From the NCBI RefSeq assembly GCF_002078875.1, contig NC_034412.1, forward strand, positions 77,882,432 to 77,946,431: 64,000 nucleotides of DNA, in the 5' to 3' direction. This DNA comes from Numida meleagris (Eukaryota; Chordata; Aves; Galliformes; Numididae). Positions 1 through 12,155 of the stretch are shown one piece after another; the first letter of the stretch is position 1; every line of letters begins with the position of its first letter. The position numbers were made by a program, and so were the translations under genes. The notes beneath the pieces were generated by a model that did no database searches, was not told where the DNA came from, and was given only the letters and a program-made list of their open reading frames with translations.

Positions 1-265
1 AATACAGAGAGAGAGAATGTCCCAAAATCAAGGTAGGCCTTACTCTACTACCGACGATAAGACGGCTGGAGAGTGAGGTGCTGCCAAGACGAGAGACGGC
101 GGAAAAAGGGACGAGGTCTCGTGATCTGCAAGTTTTTATACTGCGAGCTTTTATCTTTTCCCTCCGGCTGGAATATGGTAACAGAGGAGCAAAGTACCAT
201 GGGGACTGTAGTAGTCCTTCTTTTCCGAGAACCAGGTATATCCACTACATGATGTTATGATGTGG
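1..265 (-). repeat. Possible LTR promoter fragment, cut by the window edge
   Basis: Read on the minus strand, this stretch has a TATA box (tataaaaa, reverse complement of 133-140) in a CpG-containing, GC-richer context. It resembles the U3/R part of a retroviral LTR. The element would run off the left edge of the window, so neither its 3' end nor a target duplication can be seen. No family was recognised. It could instead be an ordinary TATA-containing sequence. The neighbour on the right is a CR1 fragment. Confidence 0.3.
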
Positions 266-302
266 AATACCAATAACTGAAAATCATAAAACCGTGACAT
301 CT

Positions 303-642
303 ACCTAGGCTTTAGTAATGCTTTTGACACTGTCTCCCACAGCATTCTCCTGGAGAAGCTGGTGGCCCGTGGTTTGGACAGGTATACTCCTCAATGGTTA
401 AAAAACTGCCTGAAGGGTTGGGTCCAGGGAGCGATGGTGAATGGAGTTAAATCTTGCTGGTCACTGGTCATGAGTGATTTAATATCTTTATTGATGATTT
501 GGATGAGGGGATTGAGTGCAGTAAGTTTGCAGATGACACCAAGTTGGGAGGGTGTGTTGATCAGCTTGAGGGTAGGAAGACTCTACAGAGAGATCTGGAT
601 ATGCTGGACCAGTGAACCAGTGGGCTGAGGCCAGCTCTATGA
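303..642 (+). mobile_element. CR1 LINE fragment (reverse-transcriptase part of ORF2), internally deleted
   Basis: The translation carries the CR1 RT signature FDTVSHSILLEKL, then WLKNCLKG and VNGVKS, and later frame-shifted pieces of the region usually read as FADDTKLGG. At about 478-482 the reading jumps from the segment that should precede the PQGS motif straight to sequence encoding the IDDLDEG-type stretch. About 30 nucleotides including PQGS are missing. The element stops near 642, shortly after the Q/RWAEA-type stretch, and lacks the CR1 3' UTR. It is a dead fragment: both ends are missing, there are frameshifts, and the catalytic region is interrupted. Confidence 0.85.
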
Positions 643-1330
643 GGTCACAGCTTCATGCCATTCCCTCAGGTCCTATTGCTGGCAACCACGGAGGAGAGAA
701 TAGTGCATGCCCCTCTGCTTCCTCTCGTGAGGAAGTAATAACAGATTAATGAGTATATTATGGTATGGTCTTATTTGGTATGGTCTTATGAGTCTTACGC
801 TGAAGGAAACAATCACTTCTCTGGCTATTCTCCCATGGGGAGGAATAATTCAGGAACTGAACATTGTAGCTAGGTTAGTAAGGCAGGGGCCTTGCCAGCA
901 AGAGCACCATCCCACTGCACCTGAGCAGGGCAAAGATGGGCTTCCCCAGGGCAGACAGACAGGGTCAGTGCAGAGTTCAGATAGCTACATAAGTTTGAGG
1001 TAATGAGGCAGGTCTGGATCAAGCTCAGTGACAGCGATCTGTGTAAGACACAGCCCAGTGATTGCCAGGAAAGTCTGCAGTGATGGAGAAGGGCTGAAGT
1101 CTGGTGAAAAAATCAATCACAAGTCAGATCACCGGGGTCCGTGGCCAGGCACAAGAATGTCTAGGACACAGCTAGAGGCAGATACCCCTAAAACGTACCT
1201 CAGGCAGGGTCTGAAAGCCTAGATGTGAGCTTAAACAGAGCTATGGGCTGAGAGGCAGGGATTTGACTAGAGCCCAGAGGTAAGTATGCTCAGAGCTACC
1301 AGTGCACTCAGGTCCTGAAATGGTGGGAAT
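643..1330. other. Unclassified GC-richer block between a CR1 scrap and AT-rich desert
   Basis: This 690-bp block has clearly higher GC than what follows and is rich in CAG, CAGG and AGTC words (for example around 990-1130). It includes a 15-bp tandem doublet (ggtatggtcttat-type) near 763-792. No open frame has a recognisable domain. It may be an old LTR or a sauropsid repeat that I cannot name. Confidence 0.3.
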
Positions 1331-4300
1331 GGACATTAACTTTTGTTGAAACAAAAACTAGACAGTTAGCTTTAAATTGCCTAATGATTGAAGAAATTAA
1401 TTGTGTATCTCATTGTAACCTATTCCAGGCATCAATTATGTTCTCCCTATAATAAAATAATAAGCTCAATAATAATTCCCAATTATGTGAAATCCTATTT
1501 ACTAGAGTCAAAGAGGAGGAAAAAACAATCACCTGAAAGTACCTTTCAAAGGAACAGACATGATTTCTGGTAATTAGTGGCACTAGAAGCCATATTTTTT
1601 TTAATATCAGGGTAAGTTTTCTTGCTAAATTCACTAGGAAGTATGATTTTCCAAAGGCATAGAAGCTTAGAACAATAGAAAAGGCAGTAAACAGAATCAA
1701 AAAGCAAGTAAAGGAAGATATCCAAAATCATTTTGCTGTTTGTTATCTTATAAACTTGGATTCTATAGATACACATTCCTTTACAAAAAGCATAATGACA
1801 GAGGCAGTTTGGGTGCTCCAAAACTCTTAACAAGATTAGGACTTCTGAGTTATTTATATTGATTTTATGAGTTGAAGTAGTGACAATTGGCTTTGTAAAA
1901 GTCACAGAAACACTCATGATATTTAAATCTTAATGCATATATTGGTAGACTTTAGGAGGTCATAGTTTTTTCTAACTAATGCTTTAGCTAATATTTAACT
2001 TTCATTTTTCAGTTTGGGGTTTGAAAATTCTTCTGACTGCCATAATGAAAAGAATTCATAGTTATCAATGGTAATTGTCTGGAGAATAGCAATTTTTTAC
2101 TGAAGTCTGAAAACTTATTAAAGGTGATTATTTTTAGCTCTTAATCTGCTATCCTAACTGTCTCTCCAAAATTAAACATGTTACATTACCTGGATTTTAG
2201 AAAATAGCTATGGGTGAGATGGATATTTGTCAATTACAATTCAGTTAATTTATACAATAGCTATGTAAAGTACTATGCTGTAGTATATTTCAGTTTTTAT
2301 TCTCTTTATGAGTCTCTTAAAATGTGTTCTTATGTTGCAGCTTCTAATTTTTCAGATAATGATACACAAATTATTAGAAAAGTAATTCAAATAATCATAA
2401 TAAATAACTTACATTCATAAAACATCTCTTATCTTGGCTGAATAACTAGTATATGAGTAATGACTACTTTGTGCTGCTTCAAACATAATCCATACTTCAT
2501 CAGTAGCTTCTATAATATCTAATTCCTATTTGTTGTGAAAATAATCACACAGACTCTTCTTCCCATATTTAGAATTTTTTTGTTGTTGTTGTTTTTCTGA
2601 AGAAGGCCTGTAATAACAAATTTCACTGGACAGCTGGGAATAATAGAACCATTTATAGAAAGTTCTGATTTTGAAATGTCAAAGTGGCAGCTGTGTGGTA
2701 AGAAATATTCTGAGGATATGTTAATAGCAAGCCAACAAAGTGCGATTTGAAAAGTAGAAAAGTATTTGGACTGGACTATCTAGTGATCGACTAATCTATG
2801 ATTATGATTCTAAGTGCTCTTATTTTTCTTTTTCTTATTCTTCCTCTTTTGGGGGTGCTTTCAGATAAAAAAACTGTATCATAACAGATTATGATTTAAT
2901 AAATAAATAATACATTTTTCTTTTGTTGGTAAATAAAGCTTATCATTTAAAGAAATAGGCATTTCTTCATAATGACCTTATTTTCCCACTGACCAGGAAT
3001 TATCACATTTATAAAGATGTACTATCCTTCACAAAGAAAACATGAGTGTTTGCACAATGTGGCATTTTAAAAATATGTCACAAATAAGATGCTCCTGAGA
3101 TGACAATGGTAACAACAGCAAAGAACAACAACAACAAAAAACAACAGCAACAGTAACAGAGACTTCCACTATCAAATTGATCATAACCCAGAAATTGAGG
3201 AAGTAGGTTTTGAGTTAAGTATCATATATTTAACACTGCTGTAATTAACAGTTTTATCCTCTGAATAGCTTTACCTAGCAGATATCTCTTTTGGAATTTG
3301 GATTGCTCAGCCACAAATTTATAAGCTGTGAATATTGAACAGGCAACAGAAATAACAAAAAAGAAATCTGTATTATGAAATACTACAGTTTAAATAAATA
3401 GAATTAAAATCGTGTTTCAAATATTTTTCTTCTCTGAACTGCATTGATATCTAGTCTAACAATGATAATTTCTAAAAGGAATATTAGTAAACATTTACAG
3501 ATGAATCTCAAAAATAATAGTGACCTAACTCTACTTGCACTAAAAATTGTGTTAAATTTTCATTGCATGTAATGGGAAGAGAATTTGGCTTGTGCTTTTG
3601 GAACTTCACCTTTAGGCTAAGCATTATTCAAGTGCTTCATTAAAAATTCTGCTTGTTTTCTACTTGGCTATTATTCCTATGGTGAACTTAATTGCTATTA
3701 TATGAACAGTGCATTTGACTGGAGCTGTTTATTAGTTTCCAGTTGATAAGCATTCACTTGTTACACACAGTTTGTGGTAAGTTATGTTAAACAGTACCCT
3801 ACTTCTGTGAGTGTTGTTCATACGATACATTCTGTTAGTGTGAAACCACATAGAGCAATTAGTTTCTGCTGTCATTAACAACTGACAGCAATACTGTTAT
3901 TCATTCAGATGCTGCAAACTCCTAGGTCCTCTACTTGCATGATTAAGTATTGTTCAGGCACACCATTATGCTCAGCATGTGGTTAGGGATTTTCAGAGTT
4001 TGTGCAAGTTTTACATTCCATATGTGTATAACATGCTGATCCAAGTTCATGCTGGAAGTACTTAGTTATACACACCATTTCTTCCAGCATCAAACTCAGA
4101 AAGGACCATTATAATCATAATAGTAAGCAGACAAATAGCAATAATTAATAGACCTGACTTATCATAGAAGAAACATTAATTCTTTTTTGTTTGTTTGTTT
4201 GTTTTTACACACTTCATCTACCTGCAGTATATTTAACCGTTAAATGTACTAGCTTTTGGTCTTTAGTATTTGACATGGATGGTTAATAATTCTTCCTTTT

Positions 4301-4537
4301 TGTTTTAGTGAACAGTTTTGGTATACTCCCATTTCTAATTTCGTGTTTAGCAGCAAACCCTTGTCAGGAACCCTACATAAAACACAGATCCCAGAAGGAG
4401 GTGGAGGGGAAACAGAATAAAGAAGTTATCATATACCTGCATTTTCTAAAGCACTCAAAAAATTCTTCAGTTGAAAAGGAAATGTGCCATCACCAGTCCG
4501 ATAAAACGTGACATAGTCTTAATTTATATGTTTTGTA
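1331..4537. other. AT-rich non-coding stretch, nothing recognised
   Basis: I see no mobile element, RNA gene or credible exon here. There are short simple repeats only: a T/TTG-rich stretch near 2577-2597, an (AAC)n-like stretch near 3110-3160 and (TTTG)n near 4183-4206. Confidence 0.6.
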
Positions 4538-5077
4538 GGTTGCTCTGAATGTAATGCCTCCTATTTATTTTCATAGAAAAAACAGATGCAAAAAGCACAA
4601 TAACACTAGTTGATAGAGCAAATTTTCAGCTACAAAACACTATTTTTTAACATTCACCACCATTAGCTACATATTCTCACCAATGAACAAGAGCCTGCAT
4701 ATCGTGCTCAAAAAAAATCTACTCCAGTTAAGGTGATCCAGTGCCACTGTTGTCACTGTTGAAATGCACCACCCATCATCTCACTGTGCTCACATCCCCT
4801 GTTTGGTCTCCATAAATGTTCAGCAAGCATTGATGAATATTAATAGGTGCAATTTTTTCCGCATGGAGGAATTTAATGACACCCCTTTGCTTCATAGGCA
4901 CTTCCAAGTCAGATGTCATTTTGTCAGAATGCCCCACTACTGCCATCTACTGCATGGCAACAAAATGTAAAGGAATAGTGGTGGGAAGGTTCAACCTCTA
5001 CTGCCATACCACCAGCATCCACCTCTGGCATTGTGGGCCAAAATAATAAAATAGGACACATTACTTTCAGATCAACC
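4538..5077 (-). mobile_element. Mariner copy A, internally deleted, minus orientation
   Basis: Terminal inverted repeats are visible: the left end starts ggttgctctga and the right end, reverse complemented, starts ggttgatctga. The left end follows TA (4536-4537), the expected mariner target; the right flank is TT, so that copy has probably mutated. On the minus strand the start of the transposase frame (the methionine region before HSDKM in copy B) is followed by a diverged N-terminal third. Near 4745-4755 it jumps to the last part of the gene and the 3' UTR. The whole catalytic core is gone, leaving a 540-bp non-autonomous, MITE-like copy. It is the only one of the four in minus orientation. 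Confidence 0.9.
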
Positions 5078-6782
5078 TTCATGTATAGATGGGTATTTCC
5101 AGACTTTAGTACATGAGACTCAAATAAACCTTTCTTTTCAGAATTATTACAATAAAAAATATATATCTTCTGAACATACACTTATTTAGCTCTTTCTTTC
5201 TCTTTTAGGCAAAATTTGAGTTTTTGGCGTACTTCTGCACTCTTTGAAATGACTTGACTGACAGTTTCTGTGTAAATTTGCATATTTTTCCTTCTCATAA
5301 AGTCATTTGACATACTGGAAATATATATATAAACTGAAAAGATAGACATATGTTGTAATGCCATATAAATACTAAGTATGCTTAGTCATATGGAAAAATT
5401 ATTGTATGTATTCATAAATGATTATATTTTGATATACATTTTGTCTTTTCAAATCTTATAACCAAAGCTAGATGTACTTTTTTGGTCTATTTTCTTACAC
5501 GTTTTATATCTTCCTTCTTTTACAGGACACTAACATCAAGAAATCCATTTTCATACAACAGTTCTTCAGAAAAACAGTGTTTTCACTTACTAATTACCCT
5601 TGAACATATTCCTAAAGTTTGTGTGCAGTTTTGTGTAATACTTAAAATGTCAATACTTTCTGTACTGTCTCTTAATTTCAAGGTACATTGAATTTCATGC
5701 ATATGAAGACAGAAAGTATTCCCTCTGTTTCTTTTCTTGGTTTAATTCATGCACTTAACAGGAGTCATTTTAAATCATTTTCTCAGGGAAAAAGTTGATG
5801 TCCTATCTACTCAAGAGAAAAACACATATTTGTAATTTTCTAATATGTGAGATCTTATACAGTTCTGTAATTCAAGGCACATATTCCTCAGTAGTTCCAA
5901 TGAAGATTCTAGTTTATGAAAAAAAGAATATCTATAGTGGTAAAAAAAGTTTAAACCAATAGTGTTTTCAAAGTCGAATGATTCATTTAAATGTACACCT
6001 ATTCTTGGTGGCAGGTCAACAAAAAGCTGCCTGCAATATACAAAATAATACATTAATTTCATCTGGTTTCACAGTGTTTGTATTGGTAAATGAAAGGACA
6101 CAAAAATAGGTTAAAGTCTCCTGAGGTCTTTTCATGAAATGAACAGCTTAGTAGGCAGGGCTGAAGGAGAGGAAAAGACAGCTGGGAAGCCATTATGTGG
6201 ATTAATTCAAAAAGCCTTGGATAATATCCCAGTGTTCTAGAATTAGCTAATGACAAAGTTGAGCTTTACGTCTCTTGTGTGCAATCGCTTACTTTTGCAC
6301 CTTTCATCTGGCACTGTGTGCCCTTTGGCCATTTCTGAGAATGGAGATGAGTTTTAACTCATTAATGTGATAACAACTCAGCAGCTGATATTGGAGGCCT
6401 TGTGCTTAATGGGCATGTACACTGAATTCTAGCAGGATTCTTTTGTGGTGAGCAAGAATGGATCAGAGGGAACAACCTGATTGCTCAGCAACAGCAGACA
6501 TACTGACTCTATATGGGAGAAGCTATGTGAATGACTCATTCCAGTTGTCTCAAGAAGTAATGACTGAGAATAACAGCTTTAATAGTAAAAGTGTAATGTG
6601 ACTAGGAGGGATTTAAGTAATACAAGGAAAAGGAAAACCAGATAGCAATATGAATACAAAGTAGTCTAATATTCTCGTTTCTGGAAGATGTACTTTATTA
6701 ATCCTATGTTGACTCAAGTTTATATGTTTTCAGTCAGACTAACATGATGTTAAAACAAAGTAATATACCAGAAAATTCATCT
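5078..6782. other. AT-rich non-coding stretch, nothing recognised
   Basis: There is no repeat family, RNA gene or plausible exon that I can support. Open frames here are short and without motifs. Confidence 0.55.
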
Positions 6783-6832
6783 TAAAAAAAAGAAAAAAAA
6801 TGAAAAGAAAAAGAAAGGAAGGAAGAAAAAAG
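6783..6832 (+). repeat. A/G-rich simple repeat at the left edge of an LTR
   Basis: This is a (GAAA)/(GGAA)-type tract with almost only purines. It directly abuts the TG that starts the LTR at 6833. A related, longer purine tract begins a few bases after that LTR's right end, which suggests insertion into a pre-existing purine repeat. Confidence 0.75.
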
Positions 6833-7384
6833 TGATAGAAGTTGTAGCAATATTGTTAAGCTTGCTAATGCTCATTGAGGGATGGATACCACTGTAGTTT
6901 GTTTAGAAAACAGGAAGAATCTGTACCGTTGTACCAAGTAGATAATGATGATATACAGAACTCCTTGTACCAAGTGGACAAGGAAGATCTGCTTGAATCA
7001 GCTAACTTTGAGAAAGCAAGCATTGTGCAATCAAGGCAAGGAGCAAACTGAGCATAGGTGAAGACTGGGCTCAACCAGCAAACACAGTGAGGAATAGTAC
7101 TGATTTCATCTAGAGGGTCCTAGGACTACCAACACAAAATGACTGAGCATGTGCAAGCAAGCAGAACCCTACCTTAATAATTTTGTGGGAAGTATTGAAT
7201 ATGTATGTACTGCCTGGGAAAACCTTTGCATATGTAGCTCAAGTAATGTATATAAGCTGATGATCTTTTATGTCAGGTATGCATCATTAGGTGGAAGGAT
7301 TCCCTCGTGTATCTGGTGCCAGCAATAAAGAATGCCTGCTTTCTAACACTCCAACTTGAGTCTTAGAGATTTTTGTGATTGACA
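6833..7384 (+). mobile_element. Solo LTR-like element (endogenous retrovirus), plus orientation
   Basis: The element runs from TG (tgatagaagttg) to CA (gtgattgaca), 552 bp. It has promoter and polyadenylation signals in LTR order: tatataag at 7249-7256 and aataaa at 7324-7329, followed by a short T-rich U5. The 3' part (aataaagaatgcctgcttt) closely resembles avian ERV LTR ends that I remember. A short internal direct repeat (ttgtaccaagt) occurs twice near 6930-6980. No primer-binding site follows and no polypurine tract precedes in the retroviral sense, so it looks solo. A 5-bp target duplication is not evident (aaaag versus aattt), perhaps because the flanks are unstable purine repeats. Confidence 0.65.
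7249..7256 (+). promoter_or_regulatory. TATA box of the 6.8-kb LTR
   Basis: The sequence tatataag lies 68 bp before the aataaa signal (7324-7329), the normal spacing for a short LTR R region. Whether it is still active cannot be judged. Confidence 0.5.
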
Positions 7385-7396
7385 AATTTATGGTAT

Positions 7397-7553
7397 AGGA
7401 GGAAAGAAGGAAAGAATGAAAGAAGGAAAGAAAGAAAGGAGGAAAAAAGAAAGAAAGGAGGAAAAGAAAAAGAAGAAAAGGGGAAAAAAGAAAAAAAAAG
7501 AAAAAGAAAGAAGAAAAGAAAGAAAAAACCCCCCCCCCCCCAAAAAAAAAAAA
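7397..7553 (+). repeat. Purine-rich microsatellite with 111-nt pure purine run, then C13 and A12
   Basis: From 7418 to 7528 every base on the plus strand is A or G. It is followed by thirteen C (7529-7541) and twelve A (7542-7553). Apparent Lys/Glu/Arg-rich open frames here are low-complexity artefacts. Polypurine tracts of this length can adopt triplex structures, and they commonly cause replication slippage. Confidence 0.9.
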
Positions 7554-10500
7554 TACTAACCAAATAAAAAAACTCTTCTCAGTTGTGGTGTTTAAATCTG
7601 TTTTGGTTGCTCCACACCTCCGATATTTTATACTATCTGAAATAAATTTTCTTTTACAGTAGTATTTTATGTCTCTGGTTACTCACTGTATGCCATTTGC
7701 CCTATTTATTCTCTTCAGTTGCACAGTCAAGGATATTATTTTCTATTATTATAGAGATTTGGACTAAGCCTCCCCTATTATAACTTATCAAGACAGTTTT
7801 GTATAGAGAGGAGGCAGCTCCTTGACAAGAAGTTCTTTTGTTACGCAGCACTACAGATAGCTTATACTTTCACAGTGTTTGACCCTACTTCCAGTTACTT
7901 TGGTGGTTTAATGATACAATTCCTATAGATGAACAGAAAAAGAGGATTCCAACTGCATATACAGGAAGTTTAGTGCATGTCTCTCATATACAGCAGACCA
8001 CAGTGCTGGACTGCAGGACAACAATGTGAAGTTAACATGGATATAAAACAAAGGTGGAAAACTAACAAATACAAAAGTGTGCAGCTAGGGACAGGATTCT
8101 CTCCAGAACTCAAGTTCAGGAGCAGATGGCTTTTCACAGCTTGACAGTTGGAGCAAGAGTCGCTTTTTGAAATCCCCCAAAGCTTCAGAAGACAGTATCC
8201 CAAAATGTCACCAGTTAGCATCATTTTAGGAAAGCTACAATATTTTGGGTATATTTTGTAAAACACTTGAATATTTTAGCCCAGCTCTACTTACACTGAA
8301 GCAAAGAGTGAAGATGGTAATATATATATATGTATACATTTTGAATTGCTTAATATGTGTTTTATCATTCAAAACAACCTGCTTTGGCCCTTGTGAAAAT
8401 GCTCCCTAGTGGCATAAAGAAATGAGTCACAGTACAGCTGAGCATGTGGCAACACGTCAACACAAATACCATTCTTAATCAAGTGAAGTAACAACTTCCA
8501 TCCCTCTTGCCAATATGGTTCTCACCTCTTAAGTCATTATCTGGTGAGTTTATATACCTTAAGGTCATTATTTTCCACAGAAACCTTTTTCTATTCTTTG
8601 ACATCTGTTTTAGCCCATTTTTGCCATCAGTTATTGATAAGAATCTCAAGCTACATAAAATTCTGCATAAAAGAAACAGTGACACACATCATTCACTGAC
8701 TGAACTGTAGAAAAACCATATGCTCTATCCTACTGTTTCATGCTAACAGTTAATACGAGGTAAAACTTTAAAAAGTTAATTTGGAAAAAGATCCGGTTTA
8801 CTTACTTTTCTTATGTTTAAACAATTCACAAATTCAAAATGATCTCATAATAATCCCAGTTATTCTCCAGTAAGAAATTATGTAAGAACTGTCCAAGGGG
8901 AAGTGTCACAGATGTTATTATTCCCACAGAAATCATCTAAGCTATTGACATGGTGAAGCTGATTAATGTGAGAAAGACTTGCAAGATCAGTCTCTTCACG
9001 TATGCTGTTATGCTCTATTAACAACAACAACAACAACAAGCCTAGTTTTCAAATAGTTTTTTTGTTTTATTTTTGTTTTTGTTTTAAGTGCTTTTTTTCC
9101 CTCTCCAGTCTTAACATTCCTTACTCTTGGCAATTTTGAATGCCTTTTGTTTTGGTTTGGTTTTTTACTATTTTTATTCTATTTATTTTTGTCACTAAGT
9201 TTTATTTCTATTTTGTATAGAGCTACACGAAGGTAAATATGATACAGGTATTAAGCAAAAGGCCCAGATTCCAGAAAATCTCACTGAGTTGAGTAATGAA
9301 TAGTTTTGTGAACAGCTATGCCTATCTAAACATCTTTCATCATCTTGGAATGTTAATAAAGTTGAATAGCATACTTGCCAATGACGTAAGATGCAGACTA
9401 GGGGTACAGTTTACAAAAGAGTAAAACTGAATAATACATTAATTTATTAATGCCATCTAGAATAATATAATTCCAAATTCAAGTTTCAAGGTCTTATAAA
9501 CACTGCATTACACGTTTCATTTGTTCACGTTGATTATTCTGAAAAGTCTCTTACTAACAGAATATCATTACGTAGCTGGGACCTTAACATTTCTGTAACT
9601 GTCAGAACACAATACTTTCTAAGCTCCTGAGAAAACAAAACAAAACCAAAGACAAACAAACAAACAAAACACACTGTTGCAATTCTGCCCACTGATCTGA
9701 GTCAGTTTTTGTACTCTGCTGGAAAAACTAATGAGGAAGATAATTTCTCAGGAAATATTCCCTGAAGTATGCAGTAATAATATCAGTAGTAATTTAAAAA
9801 AATAAAAATCAACATATACATTCATGCTAATATCCTAGAAGCACTTAAGTTTTAAACTCCAATTGCTTTTCAGTCAGGAAATATGTTACCTTGGGTTGTA
9901 TTGGTTTATTGTTTTCTTACTTTATTGGTAACTGTTTGCGTTTTACCATCACTCGTAAACTTCATTGCATTGCATATACAATTTAGTGTTTTATTTACTA
10001 TAGCTCAGTAATGATTCTTTAATATATGCACAGTTAAAGTAATGAAATTACTGTAGCACCTTACCTTGAGAACTGTTACTGAGCTACTCTTTTCATAGGC
10101 CTTTTATTAAATTTGGTGTCACTTAATTTGTTGGCTGCAGTTATAGTGATCTCCTACTGAGATATTCTGCCCTTCTTCCTCTCTGGATTTAGAGTTTTCA
10201 TCAGCCAAGGCTGTACATTAAAGGTAATTTTGTTGAATGCCAGGAACCAATAGAAGCACGTGTACACATCTAGCTGCAAAGAAAATGCTTCTGAAAATGA
10301 ACATGTTTTTATCTTCAACTATTATATGTCAGCAAATGAATTTTAAAATCCAATACAGTTCTGTTCTGTTCCCCTCATGTTTATCTATTGTATTTTACTA
10401 GTCCAAACAGTCCAGTTATAAGTCTTTTTTTTTTCAAAAAATCTTCTCAATATATCCTTCTCAAGAGTAAGCTTCTATATCTCCTGGAGTGTTTATGCTT

Positions 10501-10679
10501 GACTGAAGGATCAGTTTTTAGCCTATAATGGATACCATAGAGTAGATATCAACAAAGATAACGAGCCAGGAAAAAGCCTTTTCATAATATATGTATGCTA
10601 CTCCTACTGCAACAAAATATTTGAAATCACCATGCTATATTACAATTGCTTACTGAAGTGGCATCAAACAAGTATTTTT
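7554..10679. other. AT-rich non-coding stretch, nothing recognised
   Basis: The only repeats seen are a TA run near 8321-8331, (CAA)n near 9021-9038, T-rich stretches near 9055-9180 and an (AAAC)n-like stretch near 9630-9668. No gene or mobile element is supported. Confidence 0.55.
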
Positions 10680-11345
10680 GGGGCTGTGTTCCTTTTTTTT
10701 CTATTTTACAACAGTGCCTCCCACCTTGCCTCCCGGATGGCACTCCTAGACTGAACCTTTGTGTATATAAAAGGTATTTTGTATCTCCTCTTTAGCCCCA
10801 TCTCTTGGACAGACTTTAGACCTATGCTGTAGCTCTTTTTTTTTTTTTTTTTTTTTTCACCTTATTACCTATTCCTATTGACTACTCAATCTCCTGGATG
10901 TACTCTAGCTCCTGATCTAGTGATGCCACAACATCCCTAAGCTTTCGCCATTCATAAAGCATAATTAATTACACTGAGTGTACCCAGTAAAGATTTCTTT
11001 GTTGTGGAGCTTCAAGGGTGCTCTCTGTGACAAGTGGTCAGAGACAGTCCTATTTTGTACATAGCAAGCTCCAGACAGCTCCACAGTGGACCCACTGAAG
11101 GCCAAATCTGAGTCCATCATACAAGTCAGTAACACCGAGTCTGTGAAAACATATTTAAGAATGGGCAGAAAAGGTAACAGGGAAAGAGGAGGATGGAACA
11201 AGAGTGAGAAAGAGCCCAGAAAATAATAATGCTAAAAAAAAAAAGTGAGAGGAAGTAGTCCATGGAAGTGAAGCACATATCTAATGCAGCAAATGGAAGA
11301 CCCAAGCCAGAGAAGAGGAAAAATGTGAGAAAAAGTAGCAACAAG
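10680..11345 (+). repeat. ERV-like dispersed avian repeat (LTR plus leader-like part)
   Basis: Two parts are seen. The first holds a strong TATA sequence (tataaaag, 10766-10773) and a T22 run (10836-10857). The second, from about 10960, has wording I recall from a common avian LTR-retroelement leader (aagggtgctctctgtgac, then tggacccactgaaggccaa). The class is from memory and the limits are approximate. No coding capacity is present. It may belong to the same family as 16520-16960 and 52440-52982. Confidence 0.4.
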
Positions 11346-11559
11346 AGAAATTACTGTGTATGATTCAATAGTAGTTATAGGCAGAAGAGTAAAGGATTCA
11401 CAATTAAAAAAGTAAAATTACGCCCAGGAGGAGGGTGAGAAACTGTATTGATTCAATGCTTGGATGTTTTGTTTCTCACTACAGAATCCCAGAATCACTT
11501 ATTGAAAGTACTTTAATTAGAAATAAATATTTATTTTCTCAAGTAGAGTGTTTATAATA

Positions 11560-12155
11560 ATGGAATCAGAATGGTTTAGGTTGGAAAAAAATGTTGAAGA
11601 TCATCTAGTTCCAATACCACTGCCTTGGGCAGAGATATCTTCCATAAGATCGAGTTGCCTGAAACCCCATCCAACCTGGCCTTGAACGCTTCTAGGAATG
11701 AGGTATCAACAATTTTTCTGGGCAACTTGTTCCAGTATCTAAACACCCTCATAGTAAAGAATTTCTTCCAAAAATCTCATCTAAACCTACTCTATTTTAG
11801 TATAATACAGTTATCCCTTGTCCTAACACTATATATCTCAGTAAAAAGTCTCTCCACATTTTTCCTCTAGTTCCTTTTTTATGCATTTGAAGGCCACAGT
11901 GAGGTCTCCCCATAGCCTTATGTTTTCTGAACAACAATTCTTTCAGCTTTTCTTCACAGGAGTGGTGCTCCAGCCCACTGTAAATTTTTTGTGGCCCTTC
12001 TCTGGACCTGCTCTTAAAGATCTCTGTCTCTCTTGTACTGGGGGACTAAGGAGCAGATCTGGATGCAGACTCCAGTGAAAGGAGCAAAGGGGGAGAATCA
12101 CCTTCATCGGCCTGCTGGCCACACTTTCCTGATGCAGTCCAGGATACAGTGATGG
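11560..12155 (-). mobile_element. CR1 LINE 3' end, minus orientation, 5'-truncated
   Basis: On the plus strand this reads as the reverse complement of the CR1 3' region: tggtttaggttgga at the 3' end, then ccatccaacctggccttga, gggcaacttgttccag, aaagaatttcttcc and gtgaggtctcccc, and finally the cctgctggccacac segment near 12110. About 600 bp are kept, mostly 3' UTR plus the very end of ORF2. Many point changes and indels show that it is not recent. The 5' truncation is typical of target-primed LINE insertion. Confidence 0.9.

Noticed and set aside
7363..7567. Lys/Glu-rich and Phe/Ser-rich open frames on opposite strands
   Set aside because: They are translations of a purine microsatellite.
10836..10857. 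T22 run as the tail of a minus-strand processed pseudogene
   Set aside because: The sequence to its right shows no gene-like content and fits an ERV-like repeat better.
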